The notes beneath the pieces are model-generated. The model was not told the origin of the DNA and ran no database searches. It was given only the letters and a program-made list of their open reading frames with translations. Made by a program: the position numbers and the translations under genes. A DNA stretch of 47,048 nucleotides from Azohydromonas caseinilytica (lineage in GTDB: Bacteria; Pseudomonadota; Gammaproteobacteria; Burkholderiales; Burkholderiaceae_C): assembly GCF_012927045.1 (NCBI RefSeq), contig NZ_JABBFW010000036.1, positions 1-47,048 of the forward strand. Direction: 5' to 3'. Of the stretch, positions 1-11,481 are shown one piece after another; positions within the stretch are counted from its first letter, which is position 1; each line of letters starts with the position of its first letter.

Positions 1-134
1 TGATCGTGAACAAGCGCAGCATGGCCGCCGGTTATGCCGGGCTGGACAACGAGCTGTTCTACATGGACAAGACCATGATGGTCTTCGGCGACGCCAAGAA
101 GGTGGTCGAGGAGATGGTCAAGGCCGTCGAATAA
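1..134 (+). CDS. pntB: NAD(P) transhydrogenase subunit beta, C-terminal end (partial)
   Basis: Only the last 43 codons are present, reading from base 3 to a TAA stop at 132-134. The tail contains the [11 protein letters not shown] and [19 protein letters not shown] stretches, which are characteristic of the NADP(H)-binding domain III of proton-translocating transhydrogenase subunit beta. That membrane enzyme couples proton re-entry to hydride transfer from NADH to NADP+. The 5' part lies outside the window, and a strong terminator follows at once, so this is probably the last gene of a pntAB operon. Identification rests on a short but highly conserved tail. Confidence 0.85.
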   Translation, partial: IVNKRSMAAGYAGLDNELFYMDKTMMVFGDAKKVVEEMVKAVE

Positions 135-135
135 A

Positions 136-183
136 CATCACTCTTCGGGGTGATGCTTTGGGGCCGCCCGCGGGCGGCTTTTT
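136..183 (+). terminator. Rho-independent terminator after pntB
   Basis: A small hairpin (CATCAC/GTGATG, 136-155) is followed by a perfect GC-rich inverted repeat, GCCGCCCG/CGGGCGGC (163-178), running directly into five T residues. It sits two bases after the pntB stop and separates it from fadD. Confidence 0.85.
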
Positions 184-289
184 GCTGTCCGCACGCGTCA
201 GACTTGCGACACCCGGGCCGCTATCGAATCCCCTCATGCCCCCGTGGTGGGGGAGGCCCAGAATGCCTGAACACGACTCCTGACGGCAC

Positions 290-1984
<1,695 letters not shown>

Positions 1985-2029
1985 GGCAGCGCGGCCCCGG
2001 GCGTGGCGTCCGGGGCCTGCGTACCGCGC

Positions 2030-2818
2030 TCAGTGCAGCAGCATCTTCAGGCCCACGGCCACCAGCACCAGCGAGATCGCGCCCTGCACCAGCTTCATCG
2101 GCGCGCGCGTACCCAGCAGCGAGCCCAGCAGCACGCCGGGGATGGAGCCCAGCAGCAGGTTCACCAGCAGCGTGGTGTCGACGTTGCCGATGAACAGGTG
2201 GCCCAGGCCCGCGATCAGCGCCAGCGGGATGGCGTGCGCGAGGTCGGTGCCCACCAGCTTGTGCGGCGTCAGCCGCAGCGGGTAGAGGTGCACCATCATC
2301 ACCGTGCCCAGCGCGCCGGCGCCGATGGAGGTCAGCGTCACCAGCACGCCCAGGAGGGCGCCCGCCACCGAGGTCAGCCAGCGCTGCAGCCGGCGGAAGG
2401 CCTCGGGCCGGGCGATGCGGTGCGCCCGCCCGGCCTGGTGCAACCGCTGCTTGAACAGCATGCCCAGCGCGGTGGCGATCAGCGCCACCGCCACCCCGTT
2501 GACGATCAGCCCGTCGCTGACGCGGTGCGAGCCCGACCACTGCATCCAGGCCAGCGTTAGCGCCGCCGCGGGCAGGCTGCCGCGCGCCAGGCGCCCCACC
2601 ACCTGCCAGTCCACGCTGCCGTGACGGTGGTGCACGGCGGTGCCGAACACCTTGGTGATGGCCGCCACCAGCAGGTCGGTGCCCACGGCGGTCTGCGGTG
2701 CGATGCCGAAAAATAGAACCAGGATCGGCGTCATCAAGGCCCCACCGCCCACGCCGGTGAGGCCCACCACGATGCCGACCAGCAGTCCGGACAAGGTGGT
2801 CGGGGCGTCAAAGCTCAT
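2030..2818 (-). CDS. TSUP family sulfite exporter TauE/SafE-like membrane protein
   Basis: A 262-residue polytopic membrane protein of the TauE/SafE (TSUP, DUF81) family. It shows the paired glycine-rich motifs GLTGVGGGALMTPIL near the N-terminus and TSIGAGALGTV in the second half, which mark the duplicated family repeats. Members move small organosulfur or oxyanion substrates across the inner membrane; the substrate here is unknown. I chose the ATG at 2818 because GGAGGT lies about 8 bases upstream and the protein starts at a natural hydrophobic N-terminus; the open frame extends a further 85 codons upstream without homologous character. It converges with fadD and diverges from rsmE. Confidence 0.88.
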   Translation of the reverse strand: MSFDAPTTLSGLLVGIVVGLTGVGGGALMTPILVLFFGIAPQTAVGTDLLVAAITKVFGTAVHHRHGSVDWQVVGRLARGSLPAAALTLAWMQWSGSHRVSDGLIVNGVAVALIATALGMLFKQRLHQAGRAHRIARPEAFRRLQRWLTSVAGALLGVLVTLTSIGAGALGTVMMVHLYPLRLTPHKLVGTDLAHAIPLALIAGLGHLFIGNVDTTLLVNLLLGSIPGVLLGSLLGTRAPMKLVQGAISLVLVAVGLKMLLH

Positions 2819-2922
2819 GCGCGCTACCTCCAGGGGCGAACAGGACAAGGCGTGAAATGGGGCATGCGGGGCGCCGGCCCATGCCGCCTTTCCCCCGCGA
2901 CTGCGGCACACTCCCGGCCGCG

Positions 2923-3654
2923 ATGAATCCACGAATGCATGTGGCGCTGGCCTTGTCCGCCGGCGCGGAAATTGATTTGCCCGAGGCGGCGGCGCGCCAT
3001 GTCCAGGTGCTGCGCCTGCAGCCGGGCGCGGAAGTGACCCTGTTCGACGGGCGCGGCGGCCAGTGGCGCGCACAGGTGCTGCAGATGGGCCGGCGCCTGG
3101 TGAGCGTGCGGGTGCTGGAGCATGTGGCGCTGGAGCGCGAGTTGCCGATGCCGGTGACGCTGGCGCTGGGCGTGCCGGCCAACGACCGCATGGATGCGCT
3201 GGTCGAGAAGGCCACCGAGCTGGGCGTGGCCGCCATCCAGCCGCTGCTCATGGAGCGCTCGGTGCTGCGCCTGGCCGACGAGCGCGCCGCGCGCAAGGTG
3301 GCGCACTGGCAGGCGGTAGCGGTGTCGGCCTGCGAGCAGTGCGGGCGCAACCGCGTACCCGAGCTGCTGCCCATGCGCACGCTGCACGAGTGGCTGCAGC
3401 TCGACGCCGAGCCCGCGCAGCGCCTGGTGTTGAGCCTGGGGCCGGACACGCAGCCGCTGCCGCGCGTGGTGGCGCTGCCGGCCACGCAGCCGCTGACGCT
3501 GCTCAGCGGCCCGGAAGGCGGCCTCTCCCCGGTGGAAGAAGCCACCGTGCGCGACCACGGTTTCCAGCCGGTGACGCTGGGCACGCGCGTGCTGCGCGCG
3601 GACACCGCGCCGCTGGCGGCGCTGTCCTGGTTCGGCGTCGCGACGGCGGCTTGA
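2923..3654 (+). CDS. rsmE: 16S rRNA (uracil1498-N3)-methyltransferase
   Basis: A 243-residue SPOUT-family methyltransferase that methylates U1498 of 16S rRNA using S-adenosylmethionine. Family landmarks are the N-terminal PUA-like segment (ARHVQVLRLQPG), the central KATELGV helix, and the trefoil-knot motifs LLSGPEGGLS and LGTRVLRADTA near the C-terminus. I place the start at the ATG at 2923 (MNPRMHVAL), since the 22 codons upstream do not resemble the family. It diverges from the TSUP gene with about 100 bp between them. Confidence 0.93.
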   Translation: MNPRMHVALALSAGAEIDLPEAAARHVQVLRLQPGAEVTLFDGRGGQWRAQVLQMGRRLVSVRVLEHVALERELPMPVTLALGVPANDRMDALVEKATELGVAAIQPLLMERSVLRLADERAARKVAHWQAVAVSACEQCGRNRVPELLPMRTLHEWLQLDAEPAQRLVLSLGPDTQPLPRVVALPATQPLTLLSGPEGGLSPVEEATVRDHGFQPVTLGTRVLRADTAPLAALSWFGVATAA

Positions 3655-3766
3655 TCGCCAACGGAATTGTCAACCCGCAGGCAACAGCGTTCTCATTGAG
3701 CGGCCGGGATGTGCGCTGGACATCCACCCGGGGAAAACAATTCCCATGCCGGGCGCGGCCATCGTT

Positions 3767-3789
3767 CGCCGCGCCGCGCCGCGCCGCGC
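3767..3789. repeat. Short (CGCCG)n tandem repeat
   Basis: Four copies of the pentamer CGCCG plus a partial copy lie in the convergent gap between rsmE and the THUMP methyltransferase, just beyond the latter's stop codon. A slippage-prone but otherwise unremarkable simple repeat. Confidence 0.6.
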
Positions 3790-3795
3790 TCGGGC

Positions 3796-5052
3796 TCAGC
3801 TGCCCGGGTTCTCGTCCGACGCCGGTGTGGCTGACGCGTCGCGGCGCGCCGAGCCGGCCACGAGGTCGAAGCGGAACAGCCGGCACTCGATCGGACCGTT
3901 CCACATCGGCACGCGGCGGCTTTCCTTCAGCCGCATCAGCGAGGGCAGCTTCATGTCGGGCGTGAGCACCCAGGCGGTCCAGCCGGCGTAGTTGCGCTTC
4001 CAGTGCGCGGCCAGGCCGGAGAAGAACTCCACCGAGCTGCCACCGCCTTCAAAACTCTCGCGCGCCGCGGCCGGCGCCTGGCCGTGGCCCTTGGGCGCCA
4101 GGCGCTCGCCGTAGGGCGGATTGAGCATCAGCACGCCGGCCTCCACCGGCGCCGGGCGCTGCAGCGCGTCGGCGGTCTTGAACTGGATGGCCTGCGCCAC
4201 GCCGGCGCGCTCGGCGTTGCGCGCGGCGAAGTCGGTCATGCGGAAGGCCACGTCGCCGGCGAAGACCTGCGTGCGCGGCGCATGCACGGCCGCGCGCGCG
4301 GCCTGCTGCAGCTCGCGCCAGGCGCCCAGCTGGCCGCGGAACACGCCCAGGCGCTCGAAGGCGAAGCGCCGCTGCAGCCCGGGCGCGATGCCGCAGGCCA
4401 GCTGCGCCGCCTCGATGGCAATGGTGCCGGCACCGCAGCAGGGGTCCAGCAGCGGCGCATCGCTCTCGCGCCCCTGCCAGCCGGCGGCGGCCAGCATGGC
4501 CGCGGCCAGCGTCTCCTTCAGCGGCGCCTCGCCCTGCACCTCGCGCCAGCCGCGCTTGAACAGCGCTTCGCCGGAGAGGTCCACGTACAGCAGGGCCTGC
4601 TCCGGGCCCAGGTGCAGCACCAGCGGCAGCTCGGGGTGGCGCGTGTCCACGCTGGGACGCTCGCCGGTGCGCTCGCGCATCACGTCGCACACCGCGTCCT
4701 TGATGCGCAGGTTGGCGAAGTTCAGGCTGCGCAGCGGCGAGCGCTGCGCGGTGCTGTCCACGCGCAGCGTCTGGCGCGGCGTGATCCAGTCGGCCCAGGG
4801 CACGCTGCGCGCCAGGTCGTAGAGGTCGTGCTCGTCGTGGTACGGGCCCCACACCAGCTCCAGCAGCACGCGCTGCGCCAGGCGGCTGTGCAGGTTGAGC
4901 TGCATGGCGGTGCGCAGGTCGCCGTGCACGCGCACGCCGCCGCGCAGCGTCTCGATGTCGCGCTCGTCCAGCGCGGTGATGCGCTGCACCTCGTCGGCCA
5001 GCAGCGGCTCCACGCCGGCGGCGCAGGGCAGGAAAAGGACGGTATCGGTCAC
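3796..5052 (-). CDS. THUMP domain class I SAM-dependent RNA methyltransferase (RlmL N-terminal type)
   Basis: A 418-residue protein with an N-terminal THUMP RNA-binding region (about 1-160) and a Rossmann methyltransferase domain carrying the SAM-binding motif DPCCGAGT at 203-210 and the catalytic NPPYGER at 311-317, typical of N2-guanine or N6-adenine methyltransferases. It matches the N-terminal half of E. coli RlmKL (YcbY, about 700 residues), which makes m2G2445 in 23S rRNA; the RlmK half is absent, as in many betaproteobacteria. The precise target is inferred. It converges with rsmE, so two ribosomal-RNA methylases face each other. Confidence 0.9.
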   Translation of the reverse strand: MTDTVLFLPCAAGVEPLLADEVQRITALDERDIETLRGGVRVHGDLRTAMQLNLHSRLAQRVLLELVWGPYHDEHDLYDLARSVPWADWITPRQTLRVDSTAQRSPLRSLNFANLRIKDAVCDVMRERTGERPSVDTRHPELPLVLHLGPEQALLYVDLSGEALFKRGWREVQGEAPLKETLAAAMLAAAGWQGRESDAPLLDPCCGAGTIAIEAAQLACGIAPGLQRRFAFERLGVFRGQLGAWRELQQAARAAVHAPRTQVFAGDVAFRMTDFAARNAERAGVAQAIQFKTADALQRPAPVEAGVLMLNPPYGERLAPKGHGQAPAAARESFEGGGSSVEFFSGLAAHWKRNYAGWTAWVLTPDMKLPSLMRLKESRRVPMWNGPIECRLFRFDLVAGSARRDASATPASDENPGS

Positions 5053-5079
5053 GGGGTCACGGAGAGAGAGAGTGGTTTC

Positions 5080-5174
5080 CGTTCGTCCTGAGGTATCGAA
5101 GGATGAACGGCCCCCACTGTGCGGCAGCCATGGCCGCCTTGCGGATTCGCCCTTCGATACCTCAGGGCGAACGG
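5080..5174. repeat. Inverted pair of REP-like palindromes (REPIN-like)
   Basis: Two copies of a roughly 30-base element with core CCTGAGGTATCGAAGG are arranged head to head (5080-5110 and, reverse-complemented, 5145-5174), separated by about 34 bases. Each copy is itself a palindrome, with GTTCGTCCT pairing with AGGATGAAC around the GAGGTATCGA centre. This arrangement is typical of REP doublets in GC-rich proteobacteria. It lies between rpoN and the THUMP methyltransferase gene. No RAYT transposase is in the window. Confidence 0.75.
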
Positions 5175-5233
5175 GTCATTCGGCGCGCGGGGCCATGACG
5201 GACGCGCGTTCGGGGCGGTGCCAGGCAGCCGCT

Positions 5234-6751
5234 CTACAACGCCTTGCGCAGGTTGGCCGGCGCGATCTTGAGCGCCTCGCGGTACTTGGCCACCGTGCGG
5301 CGCGCGACCTGGATGCCCTGCTCCTCCAGCATGGCGCTGAGCTGGCTGTCCGACAGCGGCTTCTTCGCGTCCTCGGCGCCGATGAACTGCTTGATGAGCG
5401 CGCGCACCGCGGTGCTGGAGGCGTTGCCGCCGGCGTCGGTGTTGAGCGAGGAGCCGAAGAAATACTTGAGCTCGAAGGTGCCGTAGGGCGTGGCCATGTA
5501 CTTGGCCGTGGTCACGCGCGAGATGGTGGATTCATGCAGCCCCAGCTCGTCGGCGATCTCGCGCAGCACCAGCGGCTTCATGGCGATCTCGCCATGGGTG
5601 AAGAAGGCCTTCTGCCGCTCCACGATGGCGCTGGAGACGCGCAGGATGGTGTCGAAGCGCTGCAGGATGTTCTTCATGAACCAGCGCGCCTCCTGCAGCC
5701 GCGCCGACAGCCCCGGGCCCGAGCCGTTGCGCTGGCCGCGGATGGCCTGGGCGTAGAGGTCGTTGATGCGCAGCTTGGGCATCACGTCCGGGTTGAGCAC
5801 CACCTTCCAGCCCCGGCCGGCCTTCTGCACGATCACGTCGGGCACGATGATGTTGGCCTCGGCCCGCGTGAAGGGCCGCCCGGGTTTGGGTTCGCAGCCG
5901 CGGATGAGCGTCTGCGCCTGCTTGAGCATGTCCTCGTCGGCGTGCGTGAGCGCCATGAGGCGGCGCAGGTCGCGCTTGGCCAGCAGTTCCAGGTGCTCGC
6001 GGCACACCGCCAGGGCCACCGCCTGCGCCGTGCAGGGCGCGCGCGCCTGCAGCTGCAGCACCAGGCATTCCGAGAGGTTGCGCGCGCCCACGCCGGTGGG
6101 CTCCATGCTCTGCAGCCAGCGCAGCGCGCACTGCAGCCGCTCCAGCAGCTCCTCGCGCGCCGCCTCGATGGCCTCGCCCTCGCCGGGCATGAGCTGCGCG
6201 GCGATCTCCTCCAGCGGGTCGGCGAGGTAGCCGTCCTCATCGAGCGACTCGATGAGCACGTGCACCGCCGCGGCGTCTTCGGCCGACAGCCGCATGCCCA
6301 GCAGCTGCGCGCGCAGGTGCTCCTGCAGCGAGATGCCGACGCTGCCGCGCTCCTGGGGTTCGAAGTCCTCGTCGCTGCCGGCGGCCGAGCTGGGCGTCTC
6401 GCGGATGCCGTCGAAGTCGTCGCGCTCGGTGCCGTTCTCCCAGTCCTCGCGCTCGGTGGCGCCGAACTCGGCGCTGTCCACGCCGCTCACGTCGGCATCG
6501 TCGCGGCCGTCGGTGTCGTCGCGCTCGGCGCCCTCGCTGCTGCTGCGCTCGGGCGCGGCGGCGCGGTCCAGCGCCTGCTCGAAGGCGGGCACGCCATCCT
6601 CGTCGGCTTCCAGGAACGGGTTCTGTTCGAGCATCTGCTCGACTTCCTGGTGCAGCTCCAGCGTCGAGAGTTGCAGCAGCCGGATCGACTGCTGCAGCTG
6701 CGGCGTGAGCGCCAGGTGCTGCGACAGCCGAACTTGCAAGGACGGTTTCAT
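5234..6751 (-). CDS. rpoN: RNA polymerase sigma-54 factor
   Basis: A 505-residue sigma-54 factor, which directs RNA polymerase to -24/-12 promoters that need enhancer-binding ATPases. The glutamine- and leucine-rich region I (SLQVRLSQHLALTPQLQQSI) opens the protein. A strongly acidic region II follows at about 60-150, then the core-binding domain, a helix-turn-helix, and the invariant RpoN box ARRTVAKYRE at 483-492. It follows lptB by 27 bp on the same strand, the usual lptA-lptB-rpoN order of proteobacteria. Hpf and ptsN, which often follow rpoN, are absent; a REP pair and an oppositely organised methyltransferase gene follow instead. Confidence 0.97.
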   Translation of the reverse strand: MKPSLQVRLSQHLALTPQLQQSIRLLQLSTLELHQEVEQMLEQNPFLEADEDGVPAFEQALDRAAAPERSSSEGAERDDTDGRDDADVSGVDSAEFGATEREDWENGTERDDFDGIRETPSSAAGSDEDFEPQERGSVGISLQEHLRAQLLGMRLSAEDAAAVHVLIESLDEDGYLADPLEEIAAQLMPGEGEAIEAAREELLERLQCALRWLQSMEPTGVGARNLSECLVLQLQARAPCTAQAVALAVCREHLELLAKRDLRRLMALTHADEDMLKQAQTLIRGCEPKPGRPFTRAEANIIVPDVIVQKAGRGWKVVLNPDVMPKLRINDLYAQAIRGQRNGSGPGLSARLQEARWFMKNILQRFDTILRVSSAIVERQKAFFTHGEIAMKPLVLREIADELGLHESTISRVTTAKYMATPYGTFELKYFFGSSLNTDAGGNASSTAVRALIKQFIGAEDAKKPLSDSQLSAMLEEQGIQVARRTVAKYREALKIAPANLRKAL

Positions 6752-6778
6752 GACTTCCCCAACTGCGTGGCGTTCAAC

Positions 6779-7561
6779 TCACATCCGGAAATGCTCGCCG
6801 AGATAAACCTTGCGCACGTCAGCGTTCTCGACGATCTCGTGGGGCGTGCCTTCTGCGAGCACATGCCCCTCACTGATGATGTAGGCGCGGTCGCAGATGC
6901 CCAGCGTCTCGCGCACGTTGTGGTCCGTGATCAGCACGCCGATGCCGCGCGCCTTGAGGAATCCGATGATTCGCTGGATCTCGATCACGGCGATCGGGTC
7001 CACGCCCGCGAAGGGCTCGTCCAGCAGGATGAAGCGCGGCTGCGTGGCCAGCGCGCGCGCGATCTCCACGCGGCGGCGCTCGCCGCCCGAGAGCGCCGGC
7101 GCAGGGCTGTGGCGCAGCTTCTCGATGCCCAGTTCGCCCAGCAGCTCCTCCAGCAGCGTGCGGATGGCCTGCGGCTTGAGCGGCCGGCCCTGCGCGTCGA
7201 GCTGCAGCTCCAGCACCGCGCGCACGTTCTCCTCGACCGTGAGCTTGCGAAAGATCGAGGCCTCCTGCGGCAGGTACGACAACCCCAGCCGCGAGCGCTG
7301 GTGGATGGGGCGCTGCTGCACCTCCTGCCCGTCGATGAGGATGCGCCCGGCATCGGCGCGCACCAGCCCCACCACCATGTAGAAGGTCGTGGTCTTGCCC
7401 GCGCCGTTGGGGCCCAGCAGCCCCACCACCTCGCCCGCGCCCACGGCCAGGTGCACGTCCTTGACGACCAGGCGCGCGCCGTAGCGCTTCTGCAGCCCGT
7501 CGGCTTCGAGCCGGCTGTTGTTGGACTGCGCGTCCAGGGCGGCGTGGGGGACGGCGCTCAT
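6779..7561 (-). CDS. lptB: LPS export ABC transporter ATP-binding protein
   Basis: A 260-residue cytoplasmic ATPase of the LptB2FGC complex that extracts lipopolysaccharide from the inner membrane. Walker A GPNGAGKT is at 50-57, the ABC signature is LSGGERRR, and Walker B with the catalytic glutamate is FILLDEPF. About 20 residues precede the canonical LptB start. Its ATG overlaps the lptA stop by one base (TGATG), indicating translational coupling. LptF and LptG are not in the window. Confidence 0.96.
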   Translation of the reverse strand: MSAVPHAALDAQSNNSRLEADGLQKRYGARLVVKDVHLAVGAGEVVGLLGPNGAGKTTTFYMVVGLVRADAGRILIDGQEVQQRPIHQRSRLGLSYLPQEASIFRKLTVEENVRAVLELQLDAQGRPLKPQAIRTLLEELLGELGIEKLRHSPAPALSGGERRRVEIARALATQPRFILLDEPFAGVDPIAVIEIQRIIGFLKARGIGVLITDHNVRETLGICDRAYIISEGHVLAEGTPHEIVENADVRKVYLGEHFRM

Positions 7562-8109
7562 CAGCGGGCCGGGCCGGAGGCCGATGGCGGGGGCGTGAGC
7601 ACGGCGCGCACGCGCCCGCCCGAGGCGTTGTCGCCGGCCACACTGAAGAGCTCGGCGCGGTTGTCGTAGGTGATGAGGTTGCCGGTGATCTCGTCGGCGA
7701 CGGTGCTGCCGCGCAGGCGCCGCACATGGGCATTGCCGGTGAGCTTGAGCAGGTCGCTGCGGCTGTCGTAGTCGATGCGGTCGGCCGTGCCCTCGATGTA
7801 CTCGTCCAGGCCCTCGCGCTTCTGGCGGAAGGTGGCCTGCGTGCCCGGCACGCCCAGCGCGGTGGCGGTGCGGTGGCCCTCGCCCACCTCGCGCAGCTCC
7901 ATGCGCTCGGCCTTGATGCGCATGGTGCCCTGCGTCACCACCACGTCGCCGTTGAAGACGACGAGCTGCTTTTGCATGTCCACCGTGCCGGGCTTGTTGG
8001 CCTCGATGACCAGCGGCTGGTTGCGGTCGGCCTTGTCGGCCAGCGCGCCGCCGCCAGCCAGGGCCAGCAGGACGCTCATGCAGAGGATTCGAAGGCGGTG
8101 TGGGCTCAT
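7561..8109 (-). CDS. lptA: Lipopolysaccharide transport periplasmic protein LptA
   Basis: A 182-residue OstA/LptA-family protein forming the periplasmic bridge that carries LPS from LptC to LptD. A signal peptide (about 1-24) ends at ALA before [15 protein letters not shown], and the repeated beta-jellyroll pattern ([25 protein letters not shown]) follows. I chose the ATG at 8109, which gives a compact signal peptide; in-frame starts up to 8175 would add an unlikely basic extension. It is coupled to lptB. Its partner lptC lies about 18 kb away, at 26.4-27.1 kb. Confidence 0.93.
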   Translation of the reverse strand: MSPHRLRILCMSVLLALAGGGALADKADRNQPLVIEANKPGTVDMQKQLVVFNGDVVVTQGTMRIKAERMELREVGEGHRTATALGVPGTQATFRQKREGLDEYIEGTADRIDYDSRSDLLKLTGNAHVRRLRGSTVADEITGNLITYDNRAELFSVAGDNASGGRVRAVLTPPPSASGPAR

Positions 8110-8228
8110 AAGGGCACGAAACTTGCAGACCATTCTAGCCACAGTTCGCGCCCCGCGGGCGAGTTGCCCGCCCATTGCTCAGGAAACAGGTGAGGCCGCC
8201 GCCCATCTCGGTCGGCCCGGCAGCGGCT

Positions 8229-8870
8229 TCAGCCGCTCTTGCGCGCCAGGCCGATGAGGTATTCGGTCGTGGCCAGGGCGCGCTCGTTGGAGCCGGCCAG
8301 CGCGCCGGAGGTGAAGTAGCGGCCCTGGATGCCCATCGAGGGCACGCCGTCGATCTTGTAGGCATCGGTCAGCGCCTTGGCCTGGCGCACCTTGGTGGCG
8401 ACGCCGAAGGACTTGAAGGCTTCCGTGAACTTGGCGCCGTCCACGCCGTTCTCGGTCATGAAGGCGACGATGTCGGCCTCCTTGTCCAGGCGCTTGCGCT
8501 GCTGGTGCATGGCGGCGAAGACCTTGCGGTGCATGGCCTCGACCTGCTGCAGCGCCTCCAGCGCGTAGAACAGCCGGGCATGCGTCTCGTGCAGCGCCGT
8601 GAAGCCCACGGGCACGCGGCGGAAGGCCACGTAGTCGGGCACCTTCTTGCTCCAGGCGTCGAGCAGCGGCTCGAAGGCGTTGCAGTGCGGGCAGCCGTAC
8701 CAGAAGAACTCGACCACCTCGATCTTGCCCTGGGCGCTGGTGGGCGCCGGGGTGGCAAGCTTCACGTAGTCCTTGCCCTCGGCGAAGCTGGCCTGCGCCT
8801 GCGCGGCGGGCACACCGCCCAAGGCCAAGCCAGTGGCGGCCAGGGCACAGGCGAATTCACGACGTTTCAT
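8229..8870 (-). CDS. dsbA: Thiol:disulfide interchange protein DsbA
   Basis: A 213-residue periplasmic thioredoxin-fold oxidase that introduces disulfides into secreted proteins. The signal peptide (about 1-26) ends AAQAQA. The active-site CPHC is at 60-63 within FFWYGCPHCNAFEP, the cis-proline loop GVPSM lies in the C-terminal third, and an alpha-helical insert separates the two halves. It follows the SPOR-domain gene and argS on the same strand, an arrangement common in betaproteobacteria. It is read toward lptA, with about 120 bp between. Confidence 0.93.
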   Translation of the reverse strand: MKRREFACALAATGLALGGVPAAQAQASFAEGKDYVKLATPAPTSAQGKIEVVEFFWYGCPHCNAFEPLLDAWSKKVPDYVAFRRVPVGFTALHETHARLFYALEALQQVEAMHRKVFAAMHQQRKRLDKEADIVAFMTENGVDGAKFTEAFKSFGVATKVRQAKALTDAYKIDGVPSMGIQGRYFTSGALAGSNERALATTEYLIGLARKSG

Positions 8871-8950
8871 GTTCCGGTTCCTCGGGTCAACGGGTTGCGG
8901 CGGTGGAGGCGGCCCGCCGCGGCACAGGGCTCACTTGTGTCTCCGGGTGC

Positions 8951-9733
8951 TCAACGCTCCACGCGCACCAGGGCCGATTCGATGGTGCTGCCGCGCAGGC
9001 GGTCCTGCGTCATCTCGGCCTCTTCCTTGCGTTCAAAGGGCCCCAGGCGCACGCGGTAGACGGTACGGCCGGACTGCTCACGCTCGGTGACGCGGGCCGT
9101 GTAGCCCAGCATCGCCAGCCGCGCACGCTGCTGCTCGGCGTCCTCGACCCGCGAGAAGGCGCCCACCTGAACGAAATACGTGAACGCATCAGCCTCGGCG
9201 CGGGTGGACCGCGTCGTCTGCGAAGGCGGCGGGTTCGTGACCGACGGGGGCGTGGCGGTGTCGCCGCCGGAGAGGATGGCGGCGGGGTCGCGCGTGGACT
9301 TGGCCGCGGGCGGCGTGGCCGGGGCCGGCGGTGCGGCGGGACGGCGCGGGGTCGCGGGCTCGGCCGGCGCCGGCGGCACCGCCGGCGCGGTGGCGGTGCG
9401 GGGCGGCTCGCGCGGCGGCAGCGGGCTGCCGTTGGTGGGCGGCAGCGGCTCGGCGCCGGCCGTGTCGGCCGGCGGCGTGGCCGGTGCGGGCGCAGGGGTG
9501 GGCTCGACCGGCGGCGGCACGGGCGTGCGCTTGCCCGCCAGCGGCGCGTTGGGGTCCCAACGCTTGTTGCGCTCGGCCTCGGCCGCCTCCTGGTCAGGAG
9601 TGCGCTGCGGCACCTTGTCCACGAAGGGCACCGGCACCTTGGTGACGTACAGCGCCACGGCCAGCGCCAGGCCCAGGCCGACCAGCAGCCCGATCACGAT
9701 TCCCAGGCCGAAGCCGCCCTTCTGCTTCCTCAT
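8951..9733 (-). CDS. SPOR domain-containing protein (FtsN-like)
   Basis: A 260-residue bitopic membrane protein. A basic N-terminus (MRKQKGG) leads into a transmembrane helix (about 9-30), then a long Pro/Ala/Thr-rich periplasmic linker (about 60-185), and a C-terminal SPOR domain containing [20 protein letters not shown] and [20 protein letters not shown] domains bind denuded glycan strands at the division septum, and this layout is that of FtsN-type division proteins. Its ATG overlaps the argS stop by four bases (ATGA), so it is translationally coupled to argS. The division role is inferred from the family. Confidence 0.9.
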   Translation of the reverse strand: MRKQKGGFGLGIVIGLLVGLGLALAVALYVTKVPVPFVDKVPQRTPDQEAAEAERNKRWDPNAPLAGKRTPVPPPVEPTPAPAPATPPADTAGAEPLPPTNGSPLPPREPPRTATAPAVPPAPAEPATPRRPAAPPAPATPPAAKSTRDPAAILSGGDTATPPSVTNPPPSQTTRSTRAEADAFTYFVQVGAFSRVEDAEQQRARLAMLGYTARVTEREQSGRTVYRVRLGPFERKEEAEMTQDRLRGSTIESALVRVER

Positions 9734-11436
9734 GGCTGGACCGTGGCGGGAGCCACCTCCTCGGCACGTTGCATGGACTCGGGCGCCGACACGCCCAGCA
9801 TCGCCAGCGCGTTGCGCAGCACCTGGCGCGTGGCCGACAGCAGCGCCATGCGCGCGCCGGCCAGCGCGGCGTCTTCCACCAGGAAGCGCTCGGCGGCGTA
9901 GTAGCTGTGGAAGGCGGCGGCGACGTCGCGCAGGTAGAAGGCGATGTCGTGCGGCGCCAGGTCGGCCGCGGCGCGCTCCAGCACGGTCGGGAACTCGGCC
10001 AGCTTCATCATCAGCGCCAGCTCGGTGGGGGCGGTCAGCAGCGCCAGGTCGGCATCGGCGGGCACGTCCTGGCCGTACTGCGCCAGCACCGAGCAGATGC
10101 GCGCATGCGCGTACTGCACGTAGAAGACCGGGTTCTCGTCGCTGTGCTTGAGCGCCAGGTCCACGTCGAACACGAACTCGGTGTCGGCCTTGCGGCTGAT
10201 GAGGAAGAAGCGCACCGCGTCGCGGCTGGTCCAGTCGATGAGGTCGCGCAGCGTCACGTAGCTGCCGGCGCGCTTGGAGATCTTGACCTCCTGGCCGCCG
10301 CGCATGACGGTGACCATCTTGTGCAGCACGTAGTCGGGGTAGCCCTGCGGGATGCCGACATGGGCCGCCTGCAGCCCGGCGCGCACGCGCGCGATGGTGC
10401 CGTGGTGGTCGCTGCCCTGGATGTTCACGACCTTGGTGAAGCCGCGCTCCCACTTGTTGATGTGATAGGCCACATCCGGCACGAAGTAGGTGAAGGTGCC
10501 GTCGGACTTGCGCATGACGCGGTCCTTGTCGTCACCGTAGTCGGTGGAGCGCAGCCACAGCGCGCCGCCTTCCTCGAAGGTTTTATCCGCATCGATGAGC
10601 CGCTGGACCGTCTCCTGGACCTTGCCCGTCGTGTACAGGCTGGATTCGAGGAAGTAGTTGTCGAAGCGCACCCCGAAGGCCTGCAGGTCCAGGTCCTGTT
10701 CGTGGCGCAGGTAGGCCACGGCGAACTGGCGGATGCTGTCGATGTCGGCCGGGTCGCCCGAGGCGGTGAAGGCGCGGTCGTCGGCGGTGACGGTCTTGCC
10801 GGCCTTGAAGTCGGCGGCGATGTCGGCGATGTAGTCGCCGTTGTAGGCCGCCTCGGGCCACTCGGCGTCGCCGGGCTGCAGCCCCTGCAGCCGCGCCTGC
10901 GTCGAAGCCGCCAGGGTGCCGATCTGCACGCCGGCGTCGTTGTAATAGAACTCGCGCGTCACCTGCCAGCCCTGCGATTCGAACAGGTTGCAGATCGAGT
11001 CGCCCAGCGCCGCCTGGCGGCCGTGGCCCACGTGCAGCGGGCCGGTGGGGTTGGCGGAGACGAACTCCACCATCACGCGCTGGCCGTTGCCGGCCTTGCG
11101 GCCGAAGGCCTCGCCGCCGGCGCGGACCTCGGCGATGACCTGCTGCTTGGCGGCGGGGGACAGCCGCAGGTTGATGAAGCCCGGGCCGGCGATCTCCACC
11201 GCCTGCACCCAGCGCTGCACCGCCGGCTGCGCCTGCAGCGCCTGCACCAGCTGCTGCGCGAGCTCGCGCGGGTTCTTCTTGAGCGACTTGGCCAGCGCCA
11301 TGGCCGCGGTGACGGCCAGGTCGCCGTGCGAGGCCTGCTTGGGCGACTCGAAGCTCAGTTGCGCGGGCACTTCGGCCCCGAGTTCTGCGACGGCTGCGCG
11401 CAGCGCGGCGAGCAGCTCCTGCTTGGCTTGGATCAT
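9730..11436 (-). CDS. argS: Arginyl-tRNA synthetase
   Basis: A 568-residue class I aminoacyl-tRNA synthetase charging tRNA-Arg. It has the N-terminal Add1 domain, the HIGH-type motif HVGH at 135-138 within [14 protein letters not shown], the KMSKS-equivalent KISKRAGS loop, and a C-terminal DALR anticodon-binding domain. Length is normal. It is the first gene of a minus-strand group argS-SPOR-dsbA and diverges from the protein kinase gene, with only 45 bp between the two start codons. Confidence 0.97.
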   Translation of the reverse strand: MIQAKQELLAALRAAVAELGAEVPAQLSFESPKQASHGDLAVTAAMALAKSLKKNPRELAQQLVQALQAQPAVQRWVQAVEIAGPGFINLRLSPAAKQQVIAEVRAGGEAFGRKAGNGQRVMVEFVSANPTGPLHVGHGRQAALGDSICNLFESQGWQVTREFYYNDAGVQIGTLAASTQARLQGLQPGDAEWPEAAYNGDYIADIAADFKAGKTVTADDRAFTASGDPADIDSIRQFAVAYLRHEQDLDLQAFGVRFDNYFLESSLYTTGKVQETVQRLIDADKTFEEGGALWLRSTDYGDDKDRVMRKSDGTFTYFVPDVAYHINKWERGFTKVVNIQGSDHHGTIARVRAGLQAAHVGIPQGYPDYVLHKMVTVMRGGQEVKISKRAGSYVTLRDLIDWTSRDAVRFFLISRKADTEFVFDVDLALKHSDENPVFYVQYAHARICSVLAQYGQDVPADADLALLTAPTELALMMKLAEFPTVLERAAADLAPHDIAFYLRDVAAAFHSYYAAERFLVEDAALAGARMALLSATRQVLRNALAMLGVSAPESMQRAEEVAPATVQP

Positions 11437-11481
11437 CGGGCGATTCTACGAGGCGGGTCCGGGCGCCCCTCGCGCGCCACA

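Noticed and set aside
8156-8172. GCGGGC/GCCCGC inverted repeat after dsbA
   Set aside because: No T run follows on either strand, so I did not call it a terminator.
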